Of a DNA stretch of 64,000 bases, positions 51,791-59,946 are shown piece by piece. The stretch is from positions 1 through 64,000 of the forward strand of contig JAMPXJ010000019.1 in the NCBI GenBank assembly GCA_023701205.1. The letters are read 5' to 3'. This DNA is from Oligoflexia bacterium. Its GTDB lineage: Bacteria > Bdellovibrionota > UBA1018. The position numbers were made by a program, and so were the translations under genes. The notes beneath the pieces are model-generated. The model searched no databases and had not been told where the DNA came from. It saw only the letters and a program-made list of their open reading frames with translations. Every line of letters begins with the position of its first letter. The stretch's first letter is position 1.

Positions 51791-52557
51791 GGGGGACCCG
51801 CGTGCGCCGGATCGAGGAGGGGATCTACGAGACGCTCGGGGAAGGCTGGTACGAGGCTCGGGACAATCCCGTCGCGGTGCTCCGGGCCGAGGCGCGGGCG
51901 CGGGACGACTGGGTCGAACACGTACTCGCTCGCGCGGCCGGAAAACGGGCTCGGGTGCTGGAGGTGGGCTGCGGGGCGGGGTTTCTGACCAACCGCCTCG
52001 CGGCGGCGGGCCATGTGGTCACGGGCCTGGACCGTGCGCCGGGGAGCCTGGAGATCGCCCGGCGCCATGATCGCGGCGGGACGGCCACCTATGTGGCGGG
52101 CGACGCCCTTGCGCTGCCTTTCGGTGATCGGTCCTTTGATGTCGTGGCTGCCATGGATTTCCTCGAGCACGTGGAAACGCCCGAAAAAGCGATCGCCGAA
52201 GCGAGCCGCGTGCTGCGCCCCGGAGGCCTTTTGTTTTTCCATACCTTCAACCGCAACCCGCTCTCGTGGCTGATCGCGATCAAGGCAATGCGATGGTTCG
52301 TCGCGAACACCCCACGCGATTTGCACCTGTATCGGCTCTTCATCAAGCCGCGCGAGCTGCGCGCGATGCTCAGACGCCAGGGGTGTCGCCCGTGCGCGAT
52401 GCGAGGGCTGCGGCCGGTTTTTCTCTCGCCGGCGCTGCTCCGCCTGGTTTGCACCGGAACCGTGCCCGAGACGCTGCGGTTCCGGCTCTCGCGATCGCGG
52501 CTGGTGGGCTATCTGGGCTATGCGGTCAAGCTCCCCGCGGGACTCAGTGGGCCTTGA
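51787..52557 (+). CDS. UbiG-like SAM methyltransferase, polyketide cluster
   Basis: A 256-residue O-methyltransferase-like enzyme. Motif I is RVLEVGCGAGFLTNRLA, then GLDRAPGSLEIARRH, YVAGDALALPFGD, and VLRPGGLLFFHTFNRNPLSWLIAI, which is strongly UbiG-like (ubiquinone O-methylation). VANTPRDLHLYRLFIKPREL is another UbiG-type segment. TTG 51787 overlaps the upstream stop and has GGAGG at 51774-51778; GTG 51802 is an alternative. As UbiG methylates a catechol hydroxyl, this gene supports an O-methylated polyketide product. Its 3' end overlaps the convergent large exported gene by 14 bp. Confidence 0.85.
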   Translation: MRGTRVRRIEEGIYETLGEGWYEARDNPVAVLRAEARARDDWVEHVLARAAGKRARVLEVGCGAGFLTNRLAAAGHVVTGLDRAPGSLEIARRHDRGGTATYVAGDALALPFGDRSFDVVAAMDFLEHVETPEKAIAEASRVLRPGGLLFFHTFNRNPLSWLIAIKAMRWFVANTPRDLHLYRLFIKPRELRAMLRRQGCRPCAMRGLRPVFLSPALLRLVCTGTVPETLRFRLSRSRLVGYLGYAVKLPAGLSGP

Positions 52558-55150
52558 TCCGGGCCGTGTTCAGCGGGCCCCAGATCTGACCGTCCTTCGT
52601 GATCGCCAGCCCGAGCTCGTAGTTCCTGTTTTTCTGGAGCGCGCGCGCGAGCGCCGCCCAGGGCTCCTTGCCCTCGGGGGAGACGGCCACGCGGTTTGGC
52701 CCGCTTTGAAATTCGTTTTCGGTGTTCGAAACGACGAACTCCGCGACCGTATTCTGGCCCCAGGTGGTTTTCTCGGAGAGCCTCACGAAGATGGCCCAGG
52801 GCTTCTGGGTGGCCGAGAAGCCGAGCTCGTAGCTGTCCGCTCCGTTCGGAGTGAGGAAAATCCCGTCCACGCGCGAGGAGTCATCGCCGAAGCTGCGGGA
52901 GTCCTCGCGGTCGAAGTCGATATCCCGGTTGATCCGATCGGGCAGGGGATAGAAGTCCACGACGTGCTCACCCTGCTTCCAGACGCGGCCGAAGGCCGAG
53001 TTGGAACCGGTGACGACATAGGCGACCTTCTCGCCCTCGAGCACTGTCTTCACGAGCCTGACCAGCTCCTCGTTGTAAACGCTGTCGCGGAAAAGCTCGC
53101 CAAGCCGCTCGGCGGTATCGCGGATGTCGACCGCCTGCTGCGTCCAGAGCCAGTGCTTCAGGAGCGCCCGGGCGTGGAAGAGCTTCGTACTGTCCTCGAT
53201 GCGGAGATTGAAGAGATAAAGCGGGATGTTCAGCAGCGACTGCGGCGCATGCGCCAGGTCATAGCGGAGACGGCTGGCCAGGGTCGACCAGGTGCCCGGC
53301 TTTTCGCCGAAAGCCTTCTCCAGCGCCGACCACATCTTCTCGCGCGGAGTGCGGACGAAGCGCTCCACCTGATCCTGACCGAAGGTCATGCGGTAATAGA
53401 AGGTCGAGTAGCCGTAGTTCACGCCGAGATCGGGTGCCAGGGCGGCGTTTTCGTTCGCGGCGGCGCGATACTGTTCGGCTTCTTCGGGCTTGAGCGGGCG
53501 GTTGACGGGAAGCAGCGGGAAGAGGTCCCGTTCTCCCACGGCGCCCTCGACGGAACGGATGTACTTGCGCATTTCCTTTCCGCGCGTATCGGAATCCTCG
53601 ATGCTTCCCTCGATCACGAGATAAAGGGCATCGCGCGCGGCATTGCCGAGCTGGCCGTCCCGATAAAGGTCCAGATCGACGTTGACGCGGAAAACGTGAT
53701 GGATCCGCTCGTAAATTCCCCAGAAAGCCTTCCACTCGTCGGAGTTGCGCGTCTCGGAGGTCACGATCCGGCGCGTGCCGTCCGGAAGGGACACGACGGC
53801 TTCCCAGTCGGAGGTCGTGCTGCCGCGGCCGTGCTTGACGATCCGGCTCACGGCCACGCCCATGGAGAAGGCCCGCGTGTCGATCTTCTGGTTTCGGGTG
53901 AAGATCTTGCGGACAGGGGAATCCGGGCGCGCCTCTGGCGAGCCTTGGAGTCCGCCGGCGAGCTCGTCGGAGTAGGCGAAACGGCCGAGCGCTGCCAGCT
54001 CGTACGCCTTGCGTGCCTCGGGTTGGCTCAGATCATAGCGATATCCGACGTCGAAGGCCTGGGACGTGGACTCATCCATCCGCAGCCGGAAGGGCACGAG
54101 GTAGGTGGAGCCCAGCAGGGAGCGATCGTTCAGGACAACCGCGCCTTCGAAGTACTCCGCGCGGTCGGTGCGGGAGTTCAGGCCGGCGCTCTTGCCGTGC
54201 GTGCGGCTGCGCGTGATCTTGATGCGGGCGTAGCGCTCGTCTTCCTTCATGATGCTGATGCGGAAATCCCCGCGAAGGTAAACGCTGTAGCTCACTTCGC
54301 CTGTCACGGAGTTGAATACCTGGTCCAGCGGGAGATTCCAGCCGACAGAGGCGCCGACCTGGACCGAGCCGGAAAGGTTGTAGGACATGATCTCGTAGTT
54401 CTGGAGCTTCTCCAGGCGCTTGACCGTGAGCGGGAGCTGGACGGGGAAGGCCAGAAGTTTCCAGAACTGCCCGTAGCGGGCGCGACGCAACGGATCAAAA
54501 AACGCGAGCGTCGCCTCGGGCTGGGGACCGGACTTGCCGGTGGGGGTCAGGAGATCGCGCTCTTCCTCGCCGTTTTCGAGAGCAGGGGGGAGCGATTCCG
54601 CCGGGAGCTTGGCGTCTTCCTTTTTCACGGATTTCAGCCAGTCGGAGCTCTCGACGCGCGCCTTGAGTTCGGTGATCTTCTCCAAGCCATGGGAGCGCGG
54701 AACCGTGATCTGGCGGATATTCAGGAGCTCCAGGCCCAGATGCGTGCCGAAGCTGAAGTTGAAGAAGTCGGCACCGAGCACGTTGATATCGGATTCCTCG
54801 GTGAAAAGGGGAATGGAGGCGGAGATCCGGATATTGTCGGCCACGGTCCAGGTATTCGCCAGATCGTGGTTATCGAAGATGCGGCGCCGGGCATCGACCT
54901 TGTAGCGGAAGCCGCCGGTGTCCCCGCGCAGGATCGTGAAGTCGCTGACGTGATCGAAGAGTACGTCAGAAAAACGCTGGCCCAGGCGCGAGCCGAAGCG
55001 GCTCAGGTCATCGCTGATGGCACCGGAGAATTCCTCCTGCGTTTCCTGATCCGGGGCTCCCGGACTGAGCGCGGCCCGCGCTTCCCAGGCCTGGCAGGAG
55101 ATCAGGAGGAGCAGGGCGAAATTCATGGCCAACGGATTTTTCGGGTTCAT
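52544..55150 (-). CDS. large exported protein of unknown function
   Basis: An 868-residue protein with a signal peptide (MNFALLLLISCQAWEARA). The N-terminal ~100 residues are soluble, followed by regions rich in beta strands (GEVSYSVYLRGDFRISIMK, GSVQVGASVGWNL, RRIFDNHDLANTWTVADNIRISASIPL) and a helical central part (DTAERLGELFRDSVYNEELVRLV). The C-terminal domain reads like a beta-sandwich (WAIFVRLSEKTTWGQNTVAEFVVSN). No zinc motif, lipobox or catalytic signature is seen. It might be a periplasmic or surface structural protein. Family not recognised. Likely transcribed alone. Confidence 0.8.
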   Translation of the reverse strand: MNPKNPLAMNFALLLLISCQAWEARAALSPGAPDQETQEEFSGAISDDLSRFGSRLGQRFSDVLFDHVSDFTILRGDTGGFRYKVDARRRIFDNHDLANTWTVADNIRISASIPLFTEESDINVLGADFFNFSFGTHLGLELLNIRQITVPRSHGLEKITELKARVESSDWLKSVKKEDAKLPAESLPPALENGEEERDLLTPTGKSGPQPEATLAFFDPLRRARYGQFWKLLAFPVQLPLTVKRLEKLQNYEIMSYNLSGSVQVGASVGWNLPLDQVFNSVTGEVSYSVYLRGDFRISIMKEDERYARIKITRSRTHGKSAGLNSRTDRAEYFEGAVVLNDRSLLGSTYLVPFRLRMDESTSQAFDVGYRYDLSQPEARKAYELAALGRFAYSDELAGGLQGSPEARPDSPVRKIFTRNQKIDTRAFSMGVAVSRIVKHGRGSTTSDWEAVVSLPDGTRRIVTSETRNSDEWKAFWGIYERIHHVFRVNVDLDLYRDGQLGNAARDALYLVIEGSIEDSDTRGKEMRKYIRSVEGAVGERDLFPLLPVNRPLKPEEAEQYRAAANENAALAPDLGVNYGYSTFYYRMTFGQDQVERFVRTPREKMWSALEKAFGEKPGTWSTLASRLRYDLAHAPQSLLNIPLYLFNLRIEDSTKLFHARALLKHWLWTQQAVDIRDTAERLGELFRDSVYNEELVRLVKTVLEGEKVAYVVTGSNSAFGRVWKQGEHVVDFYPLPDRINRDIDFDREDSRSFGDDSSRVDGIFLTPNGADSYELGFSATQKPWAIFVRLSEKTTWGQNTVAEFVVSNTENEFQSGPNRVAVSPEGKEPWAALARALQKNRNYELGLAITKDGQIWGPLNTARIKAH

Positions 55151-55242
55151 CCTTCTGCCTATAGTGGCGGCCTGCTTTCAAGTAAAGGCGAATTCCCGAT
55201 GCTGACCAGAATAGAAATCGTTATCCAGGAACTATGGATGAA

Positions 55243-55686
55243 CTATTGACCGCCGGAGAGCGATCTCTCGATGGCTTGGATGATTTGACGCGCCTGCTTT
55301 GTGTTTGCGGGCGCCACGAAGATCGTATCATCGCCCGCGATCGTGCCCAGGATGCGTTCGCCGAGCTGAAAATCGATGTGCCGGGCTACCAGTGAGGCCG
55401 ACCCGGGAGTTGTACGCACCGAAATGATCGAGCCATTGCTGCGGATCCCGGTGACCAGGTCGCGCAGCGACGAGGTCGCCACCGGCATCGCCTGCTCCTC
55501 GGGGAGGCGATAGACGGTCTGCCCGCCCGGATCGATCGCGCGGATCGCGCCGAGCTTGCGGAGATCGCGCGAGATGGTCGACTGGGTCACCCGGAACGCC
55601 TGCTTCTCGAGCTTTTCGCGCAGCTCGTCCTGGGTGCTCAAGGTCCCCTGGCTCAGCAGCTTGCGAAGGGCCTCGAGGCGTTTCAT
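55243..55686 (-). CDS. argR: arginine repressor
   Basis: A 147-residue repressor of arginine biosynthesis. The N-terminal winged helix has LSTQDELREKLEKQAFRVTQSTISRDLRKLGAIRA; the C-terminal hexamerisation and arginine-binding domain has GSASLVARHID and the signature GTIAGDDTIFV. It is the last gene of argC-argJ-argB-argF-argR (4 bp after argF), so it is made with the enzymes it controls. Operator half-sites lie in the argC-argG divergent region, upstream of this operon, making autoregulation likely. Confidence 0.95.
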   Translation of the reverse strand: MKRLEALRKLLSQGTLSTQDELREKLEKQAFRVTQSTISRDLRKLGAIRAIDPGGQTVYRLPEEQAMPVATSSLRDLVTGIRSNGSIISVRTTPGSASLVARHIDFQLGERILGTIAGDDTIFVAPANTKQARQIIQAIERSLSGGQ

Positions 55687-55690
55687 GCGC

Positions 55691-56626
55691 TCACGCCAGA
55701 CCTTTGCCGAGGAGCTTGAGCAGGAGCGCCTTCTGCGCGTGCAGCCGGTTCTCGCTCTGGCGGAAGAGCACGGAGTTCTCGTGCTCGGGCAGGGTCTCGG
55801 AGATCTCCTTGCCGCGGATCATGGGCATGCAGTGCATGATGAGCGCGCCTGGGGCGGCATGCGCGTACAGCGCTTCATTGAGCTGGTAATTCGCGAAGGC
55901 GGCCTCGCGCTCGAACTCCTGCGCCTCGAAGCCCATGCTCGTCCAGACATCGGTGTAGACTGCGTTCGTGCCCCGGATGGCCTCCACGGGATCGGTGAAA
56001 GCGGTGATCGAGCCGCCGCCCTCGCGCGCGCGCCCCTCGGCCACGCGGCTGATGAAGGCATTGGGCTCGTAGCCGGGCGGGCACGCGTAGGTCACGTGGA
56101 TCCCGAGAAAGGGCATCAGAAGAAGCATGCTGTGAAGCATATTGTTGCCGTCGCCGATGTAGGTGAACTTCAGGCCCTCGAGCTTGCCGAAATATTGCCG
56201 TAACGTCAAGAGATCGGCGAGCACCTGGCAGGGGTGGTGGCTGTCCGAGAGGCCGTTGACCACCGGGACGGGTGCTTTGGAGACCATGCGCTCGACGATC
56301 GCGTGCTCGTGGGTGCGGATGACGAGCGCATCGCAGTAGCCGCCCAGCACGCGCACGATGTCCTCGGGCTCCTCGTGCTTGCGGGTCGCGGCCACGCTTT
56401 CGATCGGATTGCCGCCGAGCTCGGCGATGGCCACGGCGAAGCTGATCCGCGTGCGGAGCGAAGGCTTGTCAAAGAGCAGGGCGACGCTGCGGCCCGCGAG
56501 GTCCTGGCGACGATGTCCCGCGCGGCGCTCCTGGCGGAGCTCTTCGGCCTGTTCGAGCAGGGCGAAGAGCTCCGCGCGCGGCAGCTCCTCGCCGGTGAGG
56601 AAGTGGGAAAGGGGTGGCTTAGGCAT
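55691..56626 (-). CDS. argF: ornithine carbamoyltransferase
   Basis: A 311-residue enzyme transferring the carbamoyl group to ornithine to give citrulline. The carbamoyl-phosphate loop is KPSLRTRISFAVA (S-L-R-T-R in place of the common S-T-R-T-R, a variant seen in many bacteria). HPCQ appears in LSDSHHPCQVLADL and the ornithine-site loop as MHCMPMIRGKEIS. LFRQSENRLHAQKALLLKLL closes the protein. The N-acetylornithine type is excluded only weakly, but argJ nearby implies free ornithine. The start overlaps the end of argB by 8 bp. Confidence 0.92.
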   Translation of the reverse strand: MPKPPLSHFLTGEELPRAELFALLEQAEELRQERRAGHRRQDLAGRSVALLFDKPSLRTRISFAVAIAELGGNPIESVAATRKHEEPEDIVRVLGGYCDALVIRTHEHAIVERMVSKAPVPVVNGLSDSHHPCQVLADLLTLRQYFGKLEGLKFTYIGDGNNMLHSMLLLMPFLGIHVTYACPPGYEPNAFISRVAEGRAREGGGSITAFTDPVEAIRGTNAVYTDVWTSMGFEAQEFEREAAFANYQLNEALYAHAAPGALIMHCMPMIRGKEISETLPEHENSVLFRQSENRLHAQKALLLKLLGKGLA

Positions 56627-57530
56627 GAGGTTCCTTTTGGCGGGAGCGGACTTTGCAGATCGTGCCGATCCCGCGATTGGTGAAGAGCTCCTCGATCAGG
56701 CCGTGCGGCCGTCGCGCGTTGAGCACGTGCACGTCGCTCACGCCGTTGCGGAGGGCGTGGAGGATCGTGCGGGCCTTGGCGAGCATTCCGCCGGTGACGG
56801 CGCCGGCCTCGATCAGGCCTTCGAGCTCGCCGGCATCGAGCTCCGGAATGAGCTTGCCGGCGGAGCCGCCCGACGAGTTGCCGGAAAGATCGCCCGATAG
56901 ATCCAGGATACCGTCCTGATCGGTGAGGAAGAGCACCTTGCGGATGCCCATCGCCTGCGCGATCCGGCTGGCCGCCCAGTCCGCGTTGATGTTGTAGGCT
57001 TCGCCATTCCGGCCGATCCCGATCGGCGCGACGACGGGGATGCCGCATTCGCCGCGCTCGTTGCGCGTGGCGAGGATCGCGCGGAGATAGGAGGTGTCCA
57101 CCTCGTCGATCACGCCCACCTGCTGGAGGCGTCCATCGGCCTTCTTGCAGCGCAGGGTCGCCCCGTCGACGCCCGAAAGGCCGATGGCGCGCACGCCGAA
57201 GCGATTCAGGCCGCGCACGATGCGGCGGTTGACGCTGCCGCAGAGGACCATCTCGATCACGTCCATCATGTCGGGCGTGGTCACGCGCTGGCCGTCGATG
57301 AATTCCCAGGAGATCCCGCGGCCGGTGAGCTCCTGGTTGATCGACGGCCCGCCGCCGTGGACGAGCACCAGCGAGATCCCGGCCGAACGGATCAGCGTCA
57401 GATCCTGGCAGATGGACTCGACGAGCGCGGGGTCCTCGAGCGCGGCGCCGCCGAGCTTGATCAGGATCGTCTCGCCGGCGAACTTCCGGACGTAGGAAAG
57501 CGTGGAGAGCACGCTCTGGGTTTCGCTCAT
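56619..57530 (-). CDS. argB: acetylglutamate kinase
   Basis: A 303-residue amino-acid-kinase family enzyme phosphorylating N-acetylglutamate. LIKLGGAALEDP is the phosphate-binding start, VHGGGPSINQEL and IDGQRVTTPDMMDVIEMVL bind substrate, INADWAASRIAQAMG and FLTDQDGILD follow, and GAVTGGMLAKAR is the ATP loop. A Ser/Gly-rich insertion (LSGDLSGNSSGGSAG) breaks the usual loop after DGILD. The start ATG 57530 overlaps the argJ stop (ATGA). A much longer frame upstream is a shadow inside argJ. Confidence 0.95.
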   Translation of the reverse strand: MSETQSVLSTLSYVRKFAGETILIKLGGAALEDPALVESICQDLTLIRSAGISLVLVHGGGPSINQELTGRGISWEFIDGQRVTTPDMMDVIEMVLCGSVNRRIVRGLNRFGVRAIGLSGVDGATLRCKKADGRLQQVGVIDEVDTSYLRAILATRNERGECGIPVVAPIGIGRNGEAYNINADWAASRIAQAMGIRKVLFLTDQDGILDLSGDLSGNSSGGSAGKLIPELDAGELEGLIEAGAVTGGMLAKARTILHALRNGVSDVHVLNARRPHGLIEELFTNRGIGTICKVRSRQKEPHA

Positions 57531-58738
57531 GAGTACTCCGTGTTGATTTCGACGTATTTCTTCGAGAGATCGCAGCCCCAGGCCGTCGCATGATGCTCGC
57601 CCGAGTGGAGCCGGACCTCGATCACGATCTTGTCCTTTTTGAGCAGGTGGTGGACCGCCATGCGATCGAACGGCGCGGGGCGCCCGGCCGAGAAGACGCG
57701 CACGCCTTGGATGTCCAGGTCCATGCGCTCCAGGCAATGGGCAGGCACCTTCTCGGCGCCCAGGCGAGCGAGGATGCGGCCCCAGTTGGGATCCTCGCCG
57801 TGCATCGCCGTCTTGATGAGCGGGCTCACGGTGATCCCGCGCGCGGCGCGGATGGCGAGCTCCTTTTCGGGCGCGCCCGTGAGCTGGATCTCCAGGAGCT
57901 TCGAGGCGCCCTCGCCGTCCCGGGCGATGGATTGCGCCAGGCAGCGCGCGACCTCGCAGAGCGCCTTGCGGAAGACGGCGTAATCGTCGGCCGTGGCGAG
58001 GGACGCGCCCGAGGCGCCGTTGGCCAGGAGGAAGACGCAGTCGTTGGTCGAGGTGTCCCCGTCGACGCTGATCATGTTGAAGCTCTGGGCGTTGGCCTCG
58101 ACGAGCAGCGACTTCGCGAGCTCCAGCGGGAGCGCGGCGTCCGTGAGCAGATAGCCCAGCATCGTGGCCATGTTGGGATGGATCATCCCCGAACCCTTGC
58201 AGATGCCGGTGATCCGCGCCTCGCCCTGGCTGAGCTGGACGGTGGTGGTGACGGTCTTGGGCAGAAGATCGGTAGTCAGGATCGCGAGCGCGAAGTTCTC
58301 GGCGCTGTCGACCGCGCGCTCCACGAGCTCGGGCATGCTCTCGACGATCTTGTCGATCGCGAGCGGCTGGCCGATCACGCCCGTCGAAGCGGTGAGGATC
58401 TGATGAGGCAGGCAGCCCACCCAGCGCGCGGCGGAGATGGCCATCTTCCAGTTGTTCTCGCGCCCTTCGGCGCCGGTGGCGGCGTTGGCCTGGCCGCTGT
58501 TGGTGACGATGGCGCGGATATGGCGCGAAGGCAGCAGCGCCTGCGAGTAGGTGACCGGGGCGGCCTTGCACTCGTTGGTGGTGAAGACTCCTGCGGCGAC
58601 GGCCTCGCGGTCGGAGACGAGGATGCCCAGATCGGGGCGGTACTTGCGCACGCCGCAGTTCACGCCACCGGCGGTGAAGCCTTTGGGAAGGGGGGTGCGG
58701 GCGAGGCCGGGTCCGGGGGTGGGTGGGTTCGGGATCAT
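57527..58738 (-). CDS. argJ: bifunctional glutamate N-acetyltransferase / ornithine acetyltransferase
   Basis: A 403-residue enzyme that recycles the acetyl group from N-acetylornithine to glutamate, closing the cyclic arginine pathway. Family segments: VTNSGQANAATG, STGVIGQPL, and GSGMIHPNMATML, where self-cleavage before Thr192 makes the nucleophile of the beta subunit. SVDGDTSTNDCVFLLANG and DPNWGRILARLG are also typical. It starts by ATGA overlap with argC and ends overlapping argB. The presence of argJ makes a separate acetylornithine deacetylase unnecessary. Confidence 0.95.
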   Translation of the reverse strand: MIPNPPTPGPGLARTPLPKGFTAGGVNCGVRKYRPDLGILVSDREAVAAGVFTTNECKAAPVTYSQALLPSRHIRAIVTNSGQANAATGAEGRENNWKMAISAARWVGCLPHQILTASTGVIGQPLAIDKIVESMPELVERAVDSAENFALAILTTDLLPKTVTTTVQLSQGEARITGICKGSGMIHPNMATMLGYLLTDAALPLELAKSLLVEANAQSFNMISVDGDTSTNDCVFLLANGASGASLATADDYAVFRKALCEVARCLAQSIARDGEGASKLLEIQLTGAPEKELAIRAARGITVSPLIKTAMHGEDPNWGRILARLGAEKVPAHCLERMDLDIQGVRVFSAGRPAPFDRMAVHHLLKKDKIVIEVRLHSGEHHATAWGCDLSKKYVEINTEYS

Positions 58739-59805
58739 AGCAGGCCCTCCAGGGTCTCGAGTGTCAGGTTCGGGGGGAAGTCGTGGAGCCGGTTGAAATT
58801 CTCGAGCGCCTGGCCCGCGGCGCCCTTCAGCAGATTGTCGATGCAGCAGTGCAGGTAGAGCTTGTCGCCGTCGACGGCGAACCCGAGCTGCGTGCGCGCG
58901 GAGCCGCTCACGCGGCGGAGCGAGAGCAGGGCGCTGCCCTGGCCCGGCGCGAGCCGCTCGACGCGCGCGAGGGGATAAGCCGCATAGGCGGTCTCGAACG
59001 CATGCGCGACGTGCTCGGCTCCGATGCCCGGCCGGAGCCGGGCATAGATCCCGGCGATGATCCCGCGCCGCACGGGCAGGAGGCTCGTCGAGAAGAAAGG
59101 ATCGATCGCCACACCCGAGAGCGCCTCGGCGTGCTCGCGGATTTCGGGAAGATGCTGATGCCGGGCGATGCGGTAGGGGAGGCAGTCGCCGTCGACTTCG
59201 GTGAAAAGCAGGTTCTCCGCGGCCTTGCGCCCGGCGCCCGAAGTGCCGGACTTGGCGTCGATGACGAGGCTCGCGGGGTCGATGACCGCGCTCCGGAGGA
59301 GGGGGACGATCGCCATCAGCACCGAGGTCGCGTAGCAGCCCGGGTTCGCCACGAGCGCGGGCCCGGTCGCCGAGGGGAGCGCGGGCGCGGCCCAGGGGAC
59401 GAGCCCGAAACGGGCGGAGTGCACGAGCTCCGGGGCGGTGTGCTCGAGGCCGTACCAGCGCCGATACAGCTCCCGGCAGTCCGCGAGGTCGCGGCCCTTG
59501 AGCCGGAATGCGCCGCTCAGGTCGATGACGTGGGCGCCCGCGGCGAGAATCCGCGGCGTGAGCTCGAGCGAGGCTTCGGCCGGCGTGGCGAGAAAGACCG
59601 TGGAGACCCGCGCGGCAACGCGCTCGAGCTCGGTCAGTGGGAGCGTGGGAACGCCGCGCGCCGCATCCTCGGGCAGGAAGCTCGAGAGCGCGAAGCCCGT
59701 ATCCGTGGCCAGGCAGGCCTCGAGCGACGCCGCTGGATGGCGCAGCAGCAGGCGGGCGAGCTCCAGGCCGGCGTACCCGCGCGCGCCGACGATCGCGGCT
59801 TTCAC
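58735..59805 (-). CDS. argC: N-acetyl-gamma-glutamyl-phosphate reductase
   Basis: A 356-residue NADP enzyme reducing acetylglutamyl phosphate. The start is drawn at GTG 59805 (VKAAIVGARGYAGLELARLL), because the ATG at 59844 lies inside the ARG-box array; the 13-residue N-terminal extension from that ATG has no conserved feature. Neither codon has a good ribosome site, so the call is judgement. The catalytic Cys is in NPGCYATSVLMAIVPL and the SGAGRKAAENLLF segment follows. The gene leads the argC-J-B-F-R operon, with a 4-bp overlap into argJ. Confidence 0.9.
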   Translation of the reverse strand: MKAAIVGARGYAGLELARLLLRHPAASLEACLATDTGFALSSFLPEDAARGVPTLPLTELERVAARVSTVFLATPAEASLELTPRILAAGAHVIDLSGAFRLKGRDLADCRELYRRWYGLEHTAPELVHSARFGLVPWAAPALPSATGPALVANPGCYATSVLMAIVPLLRSAVIDPASLVIDAKSGTSGAGRKAAENLLFTEVDGDCLPYRIARHQHLPEIREHAEALSGVAIDPFFSTSLLPVRRGIIAGIYARLRPGIGAEHVAHAFETAYAAYPLARVERLAPGQGSALLSLRRVSGSARTQLGFAVDGDKLYLHCCIDNLLKGAAGQALENFNRLHDFPPNLTLETLEGLL

Positions 59806-59828
59806 GGGAGGGCGGGGCTCGGAGAGTG

Positions 59829-59864
59829 AAGCATAATTATGCATACAGATGCATAAACATGCAT
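59829..59864. promoter_or_regulatory. ARG-box-like operator array upstream of argC
   Basis: ATGCAT repeats at 59839, 59849 and 59859, preceded by AAGCAT at 59829, are spaced exactly 10 bp apart, about one helical turn. They combine into perfect palindromes such as TTATGCAT-ACAG-ATGCATAA (59837-59856). ArgR sites of this ATGCAT type are known in actinobacteria. A weak promoter for argC (TTGACG at 59881-59876, minus strand, and GTTTAT at 59858-59853) overlaps it. Confidence 0.6.
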
Positions 59865-59907
59865 TCTGGGTCTCCCGTCAAGGTTTTTTTCTTGCGCCTG
59901 AATCTTT

Positions 59908-59925
59908 GTGCATGCATACGTATGC
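59908..59925. promoter_or_regulatory. second ARG-box-like site before argG
   Basis: GTGCATGCATACGTATGC contains the perfect 12-bp palindrome GCATACGTATGC (59914-59925) and another ATGCAT (59912-59917). It lies 21 bp before argG, over the position where a -10 box would fall downstream of TTGCGC (59892-59897), so binding of ArgR there would block transcription. Confidence 0.5.
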
Positions 59926-59946
59926 GTAGAAGGAAGAGGACGAAAC

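Noticed and set aside
52520..55249. 909-residue plus-strand open frame over the large exported gene
   Set aside because: Shadow frame; the minus-strand gene has a signal peptide and good composition.
56619..58571. 650-residue frame covering argB and part of argJ
   Set aside because: The N-terminal part is antisense-like Arg/His/Gly noise in another frame of argJ; argB starts at 57530.
59884..59890. Run of seven T near the arg divergent region as a terminator
   Set aside because: No stem precedes it on either strand and it lies between two promoters.
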